DNA of 64,000 nucleotides from Williamsia sp. 1138 (GCF_002095435.2 NZ_MJEJ02000032.1:1-64000), one strand, 5' to 3'. Shown: positions 27,539-49,823, counted from the first letter of the stretch. The notes: generated by a model not told the origin, from the letters alone. Program-made: numbers and translations.

Positions 27539-28893
27539 ACGGCGTCGGTGGTGTCACCCTGGTGCTCAGGTTTGCCGATGTGGGGGTCGCGACCTACGGC
27601 AGTCTGCGGGTCGTGGGCGATCCCACGCGGACGGTGACGTGGGTGGTGGCGGACTCGCACCTGACCGCGGTGGCGGAGGAACTCGATGCGGCGTTACCGG
27701 TACCGCATGGGGAAGAGACGACCGAGGACGCGGTCGGCAGGGCGTTGACGGCCGGTCCGCTGGCGTCGCCCGACGCAGAGTTGCGTTGGTCGTACCACCT
27801 GGGATCGCTCCTGCTCTCCGAAGAGGCGTGGGCATTGCTGTCGGAATGCGTCGCGGATCCGCGGCCGACGCTGTTCGTCACTCCCACTGCGCGTCTCGCG
27901 CAGACGCCTTTCGCGATGCTTGCGGTGCCGACTGCGTCACCCGTGACGAACGGGTCGGTCGAGACCGCGCCCGCCGAATCAGGTGTCGGCCCGGAACTTC
28001 CGGACATTGCCGAGCTGACCGATGGTTACCGACTGATGGAGATCGCCGATGTGGTGATGGCACCGCCCGTCAACATCGTTCGGGCGCCGCGGCGCGCAAT
28101 GAGCTGGGAAGACCGGTGCCACAACCCGCCGGTGTTGATTCTTGATCCGCGCGTGCCCGGTCAGCGCCCAGATTCTCCACTCGGGTCGGTCCTGGGACGA
28201 CCTTCATCGTCAAGTCCTGTCGCGCAGCATTTCGCAGGGATCCTCGAGTCCGAGCCCGCCCTTCCTGATGTCGGGTCTGCAGTGGAGTTGTTCCGGCGCA
28301 GCGACATCGACCGGAACTGGTTGTCGAGAATGTTGAAGGACGAACCAAGCCGCCTGCTGTTCGTCGGACACGCGAGTGCGGCGCCCGGCGACGCCGGGTA
28401 CGCCGAGCGCGCTGCGATCCACCTGGCCTGCCCCGAGGCCATTCCCGGATACGCCGATGCGGTGGGAACACACCGCCCGTTCACCGCGGCCGATCTGTTG
28501 GCGGATACGTCTCGGTGGCCGATGCCGCCGCGGGTGGCCTTGGTCGCCTGCGCATCTGGCAGTGACTACCGGTTCGACGAAGCGACGGGCATGGTTGCCG
28601 CGGTGATCCTCTCCGGCGCGGAGGTCGTCACGGCCACCCTGTGGTCACTGCCGACGAATGCCGGTTACCGGCGATTCTCACGGGACGCAGCCACCGAGGA
28701 CACCGACCTGATGGCGGAACTGATCGTCGCGGTCGATACCGCACACCGGGCCGATGACGCGGCACGCTCCGTCGGTCGCTGGCAACGGGCGCAGATGCGG
28801 CGGTGGCGGGAGGGGGATCAGAGCGCCCACCCGATCTACTGGGGGGCGCTCGTGACTTTTGTCGTGCGCGCGAATCAGACTCTGCCGTCGTGA
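27535..28893 (+). CDS. CHAT-domain caspase-like protease
   Basis: A protein of about 452 residues. The C-terminal half is a CHAT peptidase domain (clan CD, caspase/separase fold): catalytic His near residue 279 in SRLLFVGHASAAPGD and catalytic Cys near 339 in RVALVACASGSDYRFDEATGMVAAVILSGAEVVTATLW, which is the usual spacing. The N-terminal half lacks recognised motifs. GTG at 27535 overlaps the preceding stop as GTGA; a GTG at 27529 is an alternative. CHAT proteases act in bacterial immunity, for example Craspase in type III-E CRISPR systems and proteases of gasdermin loci. No CRISPR or gasdermin gene is visible here. Target unknown. Confidence 0.83.
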   Translation: MNGVGGVTLVLRFADVGVATYGSLRVVGDPTRTVTWVVADSHLTAVAEELDAALPVPHGEETTEDAVGRALTAGPLASPDAELRWSYHLGSLLLSEEAWALLSECVADPRPTLFVTPTARLAQTPFAMLAVPTASPVTNGSVETAPAESGVGPELPDIAELTDGYRLMEIADVVMAPPVNIVRAPRRAMSWEDRCHNPPVLILDPRVPGQRPDSPLGSVLGRPSSSSPVAQHFAGILESEPALPDVGSAVELFRRSDIDRNWLSRMLKDEPSRLLFVGHASAAPGDAGYAERAAIHLACPEAIPGYADAVGTHRPFTAADLLADTSRWPMPPRVALVACASGSDYRFDEATGMVAAVILSGAEVVTATLWSLPTNAGYRRFSRDAATEDTDLMAELIVAVDTAHRADDAARSVGRWQRAQMRRWREGDQSAHPIYWGALVTFVVRANQTLPS

Positions 28894-28904
28894 TCACCGT
28901 CGAC

Positions 28905-28974
28905 CGTGCCGAAACTCGCGCCGAGCGTGCCCTACCGAACGCCGAGCGTGCCGAAACTCGCGCCGAGCGTGCCC
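28905..28974. repeat. Pair of 28-bp direct repeats in a GAGCGTGCC-rich stretch
   Basis: A 28-base block (key parts CGTGCCGAAACTCGCG and CCGAGCGTGCCC) occurs at 28905-28932 and 28947-28974, 42 bases apart. The shorter unit GAGCGTGCC recurs further to about 28994. It lies directly after the CHAT gene and before the DUF222 element. It does not look coding. Confidence 0.75.
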
Positions 28975-29094
28975 CTTTGGACATCGAGCGTGCCCTTTTC
29001 GCTCGCGCCGACGATGTCAGACCCCTTTGATATTCTGGTTGCGGGCAGTCCTCTGAACATCGAAAGACGTTGCAACACAATCTAATAAACAGAA

Positions 29095-29110
29095 TCGAAC
29101 ACTTGTGCTA
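29095..29110 (+). promoter_or_regulatory. Degenerate LexA/SOS-box-like site and left direct repeat of the DUF222 element
   Basis: TCGAAC-ACTT-GTGCTA matches the actinobacterial SOS box TCGAAC-N4-GTTCGA completely in the first half and partly in the second. Genes of the same 13E12 family in M. tuberculosis are known to include LexA-controlled members. The inner 12 bases GAACACTTGTGC (29097-29108) recur beyond the gene at 30487-30498. It lies 28 bases before the start codon. Confidence 0.4.
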
Positions 29111-29137
29111 ACCCAAAAAGCGCGGTACATTCATCCC

Positions 29138-30421
29138 ATGGACTTCCGGGGGCTGTTCGAACACCTATCAACAATGGCGGCAGATCCACTGCTGCTCACC
29201 TCACTCGACGATCTGGCATTGTCTGACGAAACCGTCTTTGCGTTGCGGGCCAAGAACGTGCTCGATGCGTTGTTGTTTCGCTTCACCGGCGACCTCGACA
29301 AACGGGGGGTCGCCAAGACACTCGGCGCGGACTCGACCGCGGCACTACTGCAGTCGGTGCAGGTCTCACCAGCCGTCGCGCAACGCTATGTCCGCGTCGG
29401 CCGCGCCCTTGTCTCCGTCCCCTCGGTCGCTGCGTACGCCGTGGACGGGACCCTGTCCGCAGAACACGTGGACGCAATCGTGAAGGGATTGAACCACATC
29501 GACCGACGCGACCCGGACCTGTCAGAGGCTGATCGTGCTGACTGCATCCGTGGTTTGTTGACCGAAGCCCGTATCTTCACGCCGGCCGCGGTCGTCGAAC
29601 GGGCCCACGACATGGCGATTGCCCTGTCCCCGCCGGATAAAGAGATCCCGGACGCCGAGAACGACGAGTTAAATGAGGTGACGTTCGGGACTGGTGATGA
29701 TGGGCGCACCCACGGCACCCTCGATCTCGACAAGACTGTCGGGGAGAAACTGGCCACCGCATTGCGACCGCTGGCCAAGCCCGTTCCCGAACCCGACGGA
29801 TCACCCGATCCCCGCACCACACCGCAACGTCTCGCCGAAGCGCTCGGCAAGGTCCTGGACTCTTTCTTCGCCCATCAGGACCGGCCCACCGAGGGTGGCG
29901 TGAAACCGCGAGTGACGATGACGGTCTCCGCTGAGCAACTGCTGGCGTTGCAGTTGAACGGCATCCCAGGCGCCACGACACCCACGCCAGCGCCGTCGTT
30001 TGAGTGGACCGGGCCGGTCTCGACCGCCACCGCGCAGACAATCGCCTGTGATGCGGTGATCACCAAGATCGTGCTCGACAACAACGGGGTGCCGCTGGAC
30101 GTGGGACGTGAACACCGCACTGTCACAACAGCAATCAGAAAAGCACTTACGGTGCGGGACAAGGGATGTGCGTTTCCTGGCTGCGGCTGCCCCGCCGGTT
30201 GGACGGACGCGCATCACATCAAGTTCTGGAGCGAAGGCGGCGAGACGAGCCTGGCCAACACCGTTCTGCTGTGCCGCCGGCACCACAACTATATCCACCA
30301 CAAAGGCTGGGCCGTGTTCATCGGCCACGACGGACACCCCTGGTTCATCAAACCGGGCACCACAGAACCGCTGCGCTCCCATGCCCGCCGCACCATGACC
30401 ACCGAACCACTCGCCGCCTGA
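29138..30421 (+). CDS. 13E12-family DUF222/HNH endonuclease
   Basis: A 427-residue protein of the family represented by the REP13E12 repeats of M. tuberculosis. The DUF222 part fills residues 1 to about 310. The C-terminal HNH nuclease is complete: KALTVRDKGCAFPGCGCPAGWTDAHHIKFWSEGGETSLANTVLLCRRHHNYIHH, with zinc cysteines, the catalytic DAHHI and the final HH. The ATG at 29138 was chosen over an upstream in-frame ATG at 29105, which lies in the SOS-like site. The family is abundant and repetitive in actinobacteria and behaves like a mobile or selfish element; its role is not established. It separates the TPR-CHAT pair from the genes after 30588. Confidence 0.9.
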   Translation: MDFRGLFEHLSTMAADPLLLTSLDDLALSDETVFALRAKNVLDALLFRFTGDLDKRGVAKTLGADSTAALLQSVQVSPAVAQRYVRVGRALVSVPSVAAYAVDGTLSAEHVDAIVKGLNHIDRRDPDLSEADRADCIRGLLTEARIFTPAAVVERAHDMAIALSPPDKEIPDAENDELNEVTFGTGDDGRTHGTLDLDKTVGEKLATALRPLAKPVPEPDGSPDPRTTPQRLAEALGKVLDSFFAHQDRPTEGGVKPRVTMTVSAEQLLALQLNGIPGATTPTPAPSFEWTGPVSTATAQTIACDAVITKIVLDNNGVPLDVGREHRTVTTAIRKALTVRDKGCAFPGCGCPAGWTDAHHIKFWSEGGETSLANTVLLCRRHHNYIHHKGWAVFIGHDGHPWFIKPGTTEPLRSHARRTMTTEPLAA

Positions 30422-30486
30422 CGGCCCACAGATTTACGAGAAACTACGTCGACGACGCAGTCCCAAGCTACTACCGCAGCACCGGT

Positions 30487-30498
30487 GAACACTTGTGC
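30487..30498. repeat. Right copy of the 12-bp direct repeat flanking the DUF222 gene
   Basis: GAACACTTGTGC here matches 29097-29108 exactly. The two copies bracket the DUF222/HNH gene and are 1390 bases apart, which fits a target-site or excision-site duplication, though chance or regulatory reuse is possible. Confidence 0.5.
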
Positions 30499-30587
30499 AG
30501 CTAGAACATTGACAATTCCATAGTGTGAGCCTTGGGCGACGAACTCCGAAACTGTTCCCGTGTGCGACATTCAGCCAGCATCTGGTG

Positions 30588-31205
30588 TCAGGCCTTGGCG
30601 ACGGTGATCGCGATCGTCGATTCGTCTGCAGTGCGATAGTAGACGGCGACCACGCTCCCCGGCGTCACCGCATTCACGGATGTGGCTGGAATGAAGGCGG
30701 TTTCACGGGAGGCGAACTGTCCGCCGTCGGTCTTGCTGACCATGAGGTCGACAGTGATCTCCCGATGGTCCTCGATCACGGCGCCGGTGACACGCATTGC
30801 GGTCACGACGCCCTGGGATCGGTTTCCCCGTCGAACGAGGTCGATCTTCTCGGTGGTCGTCAGTCCTTTACGGATCAGCATGTGGTCGAACGCCGCACGC
30901 GCTGCGATCATGTCGTCGGCGAGGGCGAGATCGGTGGGCCGGTCTGGATCGAACCTGACCGCGACCACCACTCCGGGCCTCAGGTCGAGCGGAGTGCCGT
31001 GGCAGGTGGAGGTTGTGAGAGCCCCACGGAACCGCTCGCCTGAGACGGTTTCGACGTCGACGGCCACGGCGGCGCCGGGAGATCGGTCTGCGGTGCCGGA
31101 CACCGTCCCGACGCCGATCACGAGAGCGCGCTCATTTGCCGCGGTGCGGCGGTGAGAGATCGGGGTCGTCACAGTGGTCTTCAGGTGAGAAAGTCGTGTT
31201 CGCAT
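30588..31205 (-). CDS. Hypothetical protein
   Basis: A 205-residue protein that I do not recognise. It has no signal peptide or membrane helix. Predicted strands alternate with short helices (AVAVDVETVSGERFRGALTTSTCHGTPLDLRPGVVVAVRFDPDRPTDLALADD), suggesting beta-rich repeated small domains, and a middle helix contains IRKGLTTTEKIDLVRRG, reminiscent of SHOCT-type oligomerisation helices. The ATG at 31205 is preferred over the longer reading, which enters the promoter region of the divergent gene. Its stop lies about 165 bases past the DUF222 gene, tail to tail with it. Confidence 0.6.
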   Translation of the reverse strand: MRTRLSHLKTTVTTPISHRRTAANERALVIGVGTVSGTADRSPGAAVAVDVETVSGERFRGALTTSTCHGTPLDLRPGVVVAVRFDPDRPTDLALADDMIAARAAFDHMLIRKGLTTTEKIDLVRRGNRSQGVVTAMRVTGAVIEDHREITVDLMVSKTDGGQFASRETAFIPATSVNAVTPGSVVAVYYRTADESTIAITVAKA

Positions 31206-31288
31206 GAGACAAGGTTCTCGTCCGCCGGCGGCTACCGATCCCAAGTTCGGTACTGGTCCGCCCGGCGGCCTCGGTCTACGATCGCCTG

Positions 31289-32629
31289 ATGAGTACGGGG
31301 CTGCAAGTGTCGACCGACGTGTCGGTGGCCCGTCCGCGCAGGGCGGTGATCGACGAGGCATGGCGTCGCATCGGTCCTGGGCTCGATGTGCTCAGTAGTT
31401 CAGACGGGGGACCGCTTCGTCGCACTGTCAAACGCATCCTCGATCCGCTGGTGTTGCGGCTGCGCGTGAATCCGCAGTTCTCCACCCCGATTCTCACGGG
31501 CGAGGCAGCGGTCGATGTCGACGCATTGATCGCAGCCCATGGCCGCGAACTATTGCTGACCGCTCGGTGGTTCACCCACCTGAAGAAGGCGCGCAGGCGG
31601 CTCCGGATCACCACCGGTAATGCCCAGGAGATGTACTTTCCGGTCTGTTTCGAACTCGCCGTCACCGCGGGGGAGCCGCCGGCCGATGCAGATACCGTCG
31701 CAGAGACGATACTGCGCGAACTACATGGGAACCGGGACCGAACTGCTGGTGCGGTTCTCACCGATCACCTGTCGGATCCGGTGGTGGTGGACAAACTCGC
31801 CCGGCAACTGGAAGACAGCTGGAATGACGTGTCGCCGGGCGGCGCTATCACGGGGCCGTTTCTCTCGGGTCTGTCCGCAGTGCTGGGGCGTGCAGACGAT
31901 CACCGCTCCCGCGGCGCCCGGCAGCGGGTGTGGTCGGCGCTCATCGCCGACGAGACACCGTTCAACCTGGGGGCGTTCGCTCGGGACGAGGTGGCAGTGC
32001 TCCCGTGGTCTATCGTCGACGTCGGTCTGAGTTCGTCTGCCCCACAGCAACGTCCGACCGTCATCGGAGAACAGCGAGGCGAGCGGCCGCTCGATCGCAC
32101 GGTTGCCGAGCGGGTCCGCGCCACCCTGCGCCGCGGTCTCGACCAGACGGAGCTCCCTGACGTCCCACTGCTGTGCGACGAGGAGGTGGATCGCGCTTGT
32201 GCGCCGTGGGGGCTACTCGGCGAAGATCGACAGGCCACGTTGATCGCCGGCATCGAGGTCGCTGTCGACCTGGCACCCCTCGATGAGAAGCACGGTCCCA
32301 CCACTGATTTGGCGATGCAGATCCAAGCGCGGTTGCGCAAAGAGGCGTACGTGCTGCATGCGCGGCGCTGCCTTGCCGGGGGAGCGGCATTGCACCCGCG
32401 CCAGCAGCGGGTGGTCGATGATCTCCGGGCCTTCGCCCGTCCCTACCTGAGCCGGCTGTGGGCCAGATTGCATGGTCGCGACGTGTGGCAGGAAACATGC
32501 GCCGACGTCGACGATGTCCGAGCGCTTCTGGATGGGGTGGCGCGATCGGCGAGTCTGGACCAGCGCCAGCGCATCAAGGCGATGCTGGAGAATGAACTGG
32601 CCCCGGCTTCGGGTGCGGCGGTGATATGA
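31289..32629 (+). CDS. Hypothetical protein, first of a coupled pair
   Basis: A 446-residue soluble protein, mostly helical, with no family that I recognise. Segments include RRTVKRILDPLVLRLRVNPQFSTPILTGEAAVDVDALIAAHG, TARWFTHLKKARRRLRI and, at the C terminus, ARCLAGG-like HARRCLAGGAALHPRQQRVVDDLRAFARPYLSRLWARLHGRD. Its TGA overlaps the ATG of the next gene, so the pair is translationally coupled. It is on the same strand as the TPR-CHAT pair, from which it is separated by the DUF222 element and one minus-strand gene. A shared system is possible but unproven. Confidence 0.7.
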   Translation: MSTGLQVSTDVSVARPRRAVIDEAWRRIGPGLDVLSSSDGGPLRRTVKRILDPLVLRLRVNPQFSTPILTGEAAVDVDALIAAHGRELLLTARWFTHLKKARRRLRITTGNAQEMYFPVCFELAVTAGEPPADADTVAETILRELHGNRDRTAGAVLTDHLSDPVVVDKLARQLEDSWNDVSPGGAITGPFLSGLSAVLGRADDHRSRGARQRVWSALIADETPFNLGAFARDEVAVLPWSIVDVGLSSSAPQQRPTVIGEQRGERPLDRTVAERVRATLRRGLDQTELPDVPLLCDEEVDRACAPWGLLGEDRQATLIAGIEVAVDLAPLDEKHGPTTDLAMQIQARLRKEAYVLHARRCLAGGAALHPRQQRVVDDLRAFARPYLSRLWARLHGRDVWQETCADVDDVRALLDGVARSASLDQRQRIKAMLENELAPASGAAVI

Positions 32630-33762
32630 GGCTGCACGTGCAATCGGGACTGTGGACAATCGGTGCAGACACCGAAGGGCCGCCGTTGGTCGCCGTACTC
32701 GAGGTCGGTGACGCAGTGATGTCATGGACTGTTGATGTGACAGGCCCGCCTCAGATCACCTTTCTCGATCACGATCAGGCGGATTGGCTGTGGCACGTGG
32801 TCGGGGAAGCCGGCCACATCGCCCTCGCCGCGGGCATGGCAGATCCGGCTGTCGGGCCCGGCTCCCTCGAGATCGGTGGCGTCGAGATTGTCGCAGGCGC
32901 ACTCGAGGTGCCGCAGCGGCTCGCGCTCGGGCACTGGCTGCGCCGCTGGTGGCCGACCAGTGTTCGCGACGCGATCGGACCGCTGGACGCAGCCCTTCTC
33001 GATGCCGAGGTCGCAACACTCACGGCGGATGCCCAACATTTCTTTCCTGCCGACACCTTCGACTCAGATGTGGCCGCATTGCTGGCGCCGCACGCGGCAG
33101 CCCTGACCCGGCACGTACGCGGCGGCGATCACCGGGTCGTGCAACTTGTCTCGCGTGCGGTCGAGTTGGTGGAAGAGACGGGCGCCGCCGCGGGCCCTGA
33201 CTCGGCGCTGTGGCTCGATCTCGCGGACGCGCTGGACAAGTCGGATCTGCACGCACCGGCAGGAGTCGGCCGACAGGACGAGTACGCCCTCGCGGCCGGC
33301 AACCCGACCGGCTCGAATCTCGACGGGATCGCGCGGGGTACGGCCACCATCAAATGGGGCGCGGTTCCGCCGCACACCTTCGATGCCGCCGAGAACACAG
33401 CGGAATGGCTGGTCCCGAACGATTTCGGCGACGCCACGGCAACAGCGGTCGTCCGGACGATGGTGATCGGAGGCGACCCTTCGGGTATCGCCGTCACGTT
33501 GCGGTCGGGTGGGATCGTCGGCGCAGCCGAACTGGACGGCAGTGGTGCCGCCAGAATCGCGCTCCGAACCGGTGAAGACACTCCATCGGAGTCAGAGTTG
33601 TGGGGCCATGATTGGTCGTCGACCGCACTGACGGTGGGGGCGGCGGTATCGGAACCGGTACAAGCCCGCGAACGGGCGCGGGCCTTCGTGCGGGCGCGCC
33701 TCGCGGCCCCGCCCGCCGACGCCTTCCTTGCCGAGATCGTGGCGGCCGAGTCCGACTACTGA
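32626..33762 (+). CDS. Hypothetical protein, second of a coupled pair
   Basis: A 378-residue soluble protein that I do not recognise. The N-terminal part is beta-rich (MRLHVQSGLWTIGADTEGPPLVAVLEVGDAVMSWTVDVTG). The middle is helical (LGHWLRRWWPTSVRDAIGPLDAALLDAEVATL). The C-terminal half is again beta-rich (GTATIKWGAVPPHTFDAAENTAEWLVPNDFGDATATAVVRTMV and VTLRSGGIVGAAELDGSGAARIAL). The ATG overlaps the upstream stop as ATGA. A palindromic repeat follows 19 bases after the stop. Confidence 0.7.
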   Translation: MRLHVQSGLWTIGADTEGPPLVAVLEVGDAVMSWTVDVTGPPQITFLDHDQADWLWHVVGEAGHIALAAGMADPAVGPGSLEIGGVEIVAGALEVPQRLALGHWLRRWWPTSVRDAIGPLDAALLDAEVATLTADAQHFFPADTFDSDVAALLAPHAAALTRHVRGGDHRVVQLVSRAVELVEETGAAAGPDSALWLDLADALDKSDLHAPAGVGRQDEYALAAGNPTGSNLDGIARGTATIKWGAVPPHTFDAAENTAEWLVPNDFGDATATAVVRTMVIGGDPSGIAVTLRSGGIVGAAELDGSGAARIALRTGEDTPSESELWGHDWSSTALTVGAAVSEPVQARERARAFVRARLAAPPADAFLAEIVAAESDY

Positions 33763-33781
33763 CCTGCCCGGGCACCCGGAA

Positions 33782-33834
33782 TTGGTGGGTTCTGGTGATG
33801 CTGACCTGCGGAAATGGTCGCCAGAACCCACCAA
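33782..33834. repeat. Palindromic intergenic element (14-bp perfect inverted repeat)
   Basis: TTGGTGGGTTCTGG (33782-33795) and its exact complement (33821-33834) flank a 25-base loop, between two convergent genes. There is no T-run, so it may act as a weak bidirectional terminator or be a dispersed REP/MITE-like repeat. Confidence 0.7.
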
Positions 33835-33841
33835 GATCGGG

Positions 33842-34753
33842 CTAGTGGCTGGCGACCGAGCGGTAACGCCACAGCGACAGCGGCACGAACACGAGCAGGA
33901 TCGCGGCGCACGTGAGCACTGAATAGAGCACAGCATTGTCGGCAACCCAGCCCGTCGCCTGCGGGAAGTCGGCGGGTGCCGCGTTGCCGAGCAACTGCCG
34001 AGATGCGGTGGCCACGGCGGTGATCGGGTTCCACTCTGCGATTGTCTTGAGCGGCCCGGGCAGGCTCTGCGCCGAGATGAACGCGCTCGAGAGGAACGTC
34101 ATCGGGAACATCCACACGAAGCCGACGCTCTGCGCGACCTCGACATTGGGTGCCATGAGGCCGGAGAACGCGCCGACCCACGACATCGCGAAGGCGAGCA
34201 ACAGGATCAGGCCGAGAGCGATCAACGCGTCGAGCGCGCTGCCACGGATCCTCCAGCCGATGACCAGACCACACAGTGCCATGACCGCGACGCTGACGAT
34301 GCTGACCAGGAGATCGGAGAGTGTCCGGCCGAGAACTACCGCCAGCGACCACATGGGCAGCGTTCGCAGACGATCCACAATGCCGGACTGCAAGTCTTGG
34401 GCAAGTCCGACAGTGGTGAAGGCGGAGTTGAAAACAACTGTCTGCGTAAAGATTCCCGCCATCAGGAACTCGCGGTACGACGCGCCACCCAGGGTTGCAC
34501 CGAACACGTACGCAAACAAGAAGACGAACATGAAGGGCTGCACCGTGGCGCTCACCAGCAGCGTCGGCACCCGGCGGATGGTCAGCAGGTTTCGTCCCGC
34601 CATGACCGAACTGTCGGAGAACAGCCCGCCACCTTTCGCGGGAAGGAAGTCCTCAGAGCCCATCGACGTCGCGGTCACCTTGTTCGGCTTCTCCTGCTTC
34701 TCTTTCGCCTTCTTCGTGGCGTCAGGAGTCGGCTGTGCAGATGTGGTCGTCAC
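33842..34753 (-). CDS. ABC-2 type permease, DrrB-like exporter subunit
   Basis: A 303-residue membrane subunit with a charged N-terminal tail of about 55 residues (ATKKAKEKQEKPNKV) and six hydrophobic segments. The ABC-2 permease features are FLFAYVFGATLGGASYREFLMAGIFTQTVVFNSAFTTVGLAQDLQSGIVDRLRTLPM and WMFPMTFLSSAFISAQSLPGPLKTIAEWNPITAV. The GTG at 34753 overlaps the ATPase stop as GTGA. As the last gene behind the NRPS and MbtH genes, it probably exports the peptide product or provides self-protection. Confidence 0.92.
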   Translation of the reverse strand: MTTTSAQPTPDATKKAKEKQEKPNKVTATSMGSEDFLPAKGGGLFSDSSVMAGRNLLTIRRVPTLLVSATVQPFMFVFLFAYVFGATLGGASYREFLMAGIFTQTVVFNSAFTTVGLAQDLQSGIVDRLRTLPMWSLAVVLGRTLSDLLVSIVSVAVMALCGLVIGWRIRGSALDALIALGLILLLAFAMSWVGAFSGLMAPNVEVAQSVGFVWMFPMTFLSSAFISAQSLPGPLKTIAEWNPITAVATASRQLLGNAAPADFPQATGWVADNAVLYSVLTCAAILLVFVPLSLWRYRSVASH

Positions 34754-35736
34754 GCAGCACGCTCCTCGTTCTTGTCGGGGGTGGTCGACGTCAGGTTCAA
34801 GAAGACGTCGTCGAGCGTGGGGGCATCGACGGTGAAGTCCGATACGGTCACGCCCGTCTCGGACAGCGCCTGGATGATCACGGCTGCGCTGGCGTTGCCG
34901 TGCGCGACAGGAACATGCCACGCCATCGAGTGCGCGTGACTGTACGGTTCGCCGGATCCGTATTCGGTCAGCACCGAGATGAGCCGGTCACGGTCGTAAC
35001 CCTGAGAGACTTCCACCGTCAGCAGGGTGGACTGGGACGCGGCCTTCAATTCGGCGGCGGTTCCCTTGGCGACCACCACTCCCTTGTCGATGACGGTGAT
35101 GATGTCGGCCAGGGCATCGGCCTCTTCGAGGTACTGCGTGGTCAGGAGCACGCTGGTGCCCGTACTGACGAGGTTCTCGATCAGTGCCCACATCTCGCGG
35201 CGTCCGCGTGGGTCGAGGCCGGTGGTGGGCTCGTCGAGAATGACGACGCCGGGCCTCGCGATCAGTGAGCCGGCGAGGTCGAGCCGCCGACGCATGCCTC
35301 CGGAATAGGTGCGCGACGGTCTATCTCGTGCGTCGCTGAGCCGGAAGTCGTTGATCAGTTCGTCGGCGCGGGCGCCCGCGGCCTTCCGTTTGAGGCCGTA
35401 CAGACGCGCGACCATGCGGAGGTTCTCCCAGCCGGTCAGGTTCCCGTCCACCGCGGCGTACTGTCCCGATACCCCGATGCTGCGCCGAACCTTGGCGGGA
35501 TCGGCCAGCGCATCGGTGCCCAGCACGGTGACCGTGCCCTCGTCGGGTTTGAGCAGGGTGGAGATCACCCGCACGGTCGTGGTCTTGCCGGCCCCGTTGG
35601 GTCCGAGGAGAGCGTGTACGGTACCCCGCTTGACCTGCAGGTCGACGCCCCCGAGGGCGCGATGGGGTTCACCGCGACCGAACTTGCCACCGAAGGTCTT
35701 GGTCAGCCCGGAGACCTCGATCGCATGTTCATCCAT
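34750..35736 (-). CDS. ABC transporter ATPase, DrrA-like
   Basis: A 328-residue ATPase of the daunorubicin-resistance family. Walker A is GPNGAGKTTTVRV, the signature is YSGGMRRRLDLAGSLIARP, and Walker B is VVILDEPTTGLDPRGRREMW. The C-terminal DrrA extension includes TVEVSQGYDRDRLISVL and ends APTLDDVFLNLTST. The ATG at 35736 lies inside the last codons of the MbtH gene (8-base overlap), and its stop overlaps the permease start, so the whole NRPS-export operon is translationally coupled. Confidence 0.94.
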   Translation of the reverse strand: MDEHAIEVSGLTKTFGGKFGRGEPHRALGGVDLQVKRGTVHALLGPNGAGKTTTVRVISTLLKPDEGTVTVLGTDALADPAKVRRSIGVSGQYAAVDGNLTGWENLRMVARLYGLKRKAAGARADELINDFRLSDARDRPSRTYSGGMRRRLDLAGSLIARPGVVILDEPTTGLDPRGRREMWALIENLVSTGTSVLLTTQYLEEADALADIITVIDKGVVVAKGTAAELKAASQSTLLTVEVSQGYDRDRLISVLTEYGSGEPYSHAHSMAWHVPVAHGNASAAVIIQALSETGVTVSDFTVDAPTLDDVFLNLTSTTPDKNEERAA

Positions 35737-35969
35737 TGATCCACCACTTGTCGTCGCGAACCGCGCGGGCTCCGTGCTTGCGTTCGGACATGGACTGCTT
35801 GAGGCTCGTCGGCGCGATGTCGCGCCAGTTGTCCTCGACGTACTGCAGGCAGTCCTCTCGGCCCGAGGGCCCGTGCTGCGAGGTCCAGCCACCGGGTACC
35901 GGCGCGAAGTCCGGCCACAGGGAGTGCTGGCCCTCATGGTTGACCAGAACGCGGAACGTACCCCGCTCG

Positions 35970-35989
<20 letters not shown>
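35729..35989 (-). CDS. MbtH-like protein
   Basis: An 86-residue chaperone that binds NRPS adenylation domains and is often needed for their activity. The family pattern is unmistakable: MNPFDDERGTFRVLVNHEGQHSLWPDFAPVPGGWTSQHGPSGREDCLQYVEDNWRDIAPTSL, with all conserved tryptophans. Either of two adjacent ATG codons (35989 or 35986) may be used; GGGAGAGGA lies just upstream. It overlaps the end of the NRPS gene by about 20 bases and the start of the ABC ATPase gene. Confidence 0.96.

Positions 35990-49823
<13,834 letters not shown>

Noticed and set aside
28803-29030. Small plus-strand reading frame through the GAGCGTGCC repeats
   Set aside because: Most of its length is direct repeat plus the end of the CHAT gene in another frame; no ribosome site was seen.
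25808-33762. CRISPR array or gasdermin gene linked to the CHAT protease
   Set aside because: No regularly spaced repeat-spacer pattern and no small membrane-pore protein were found in the region.
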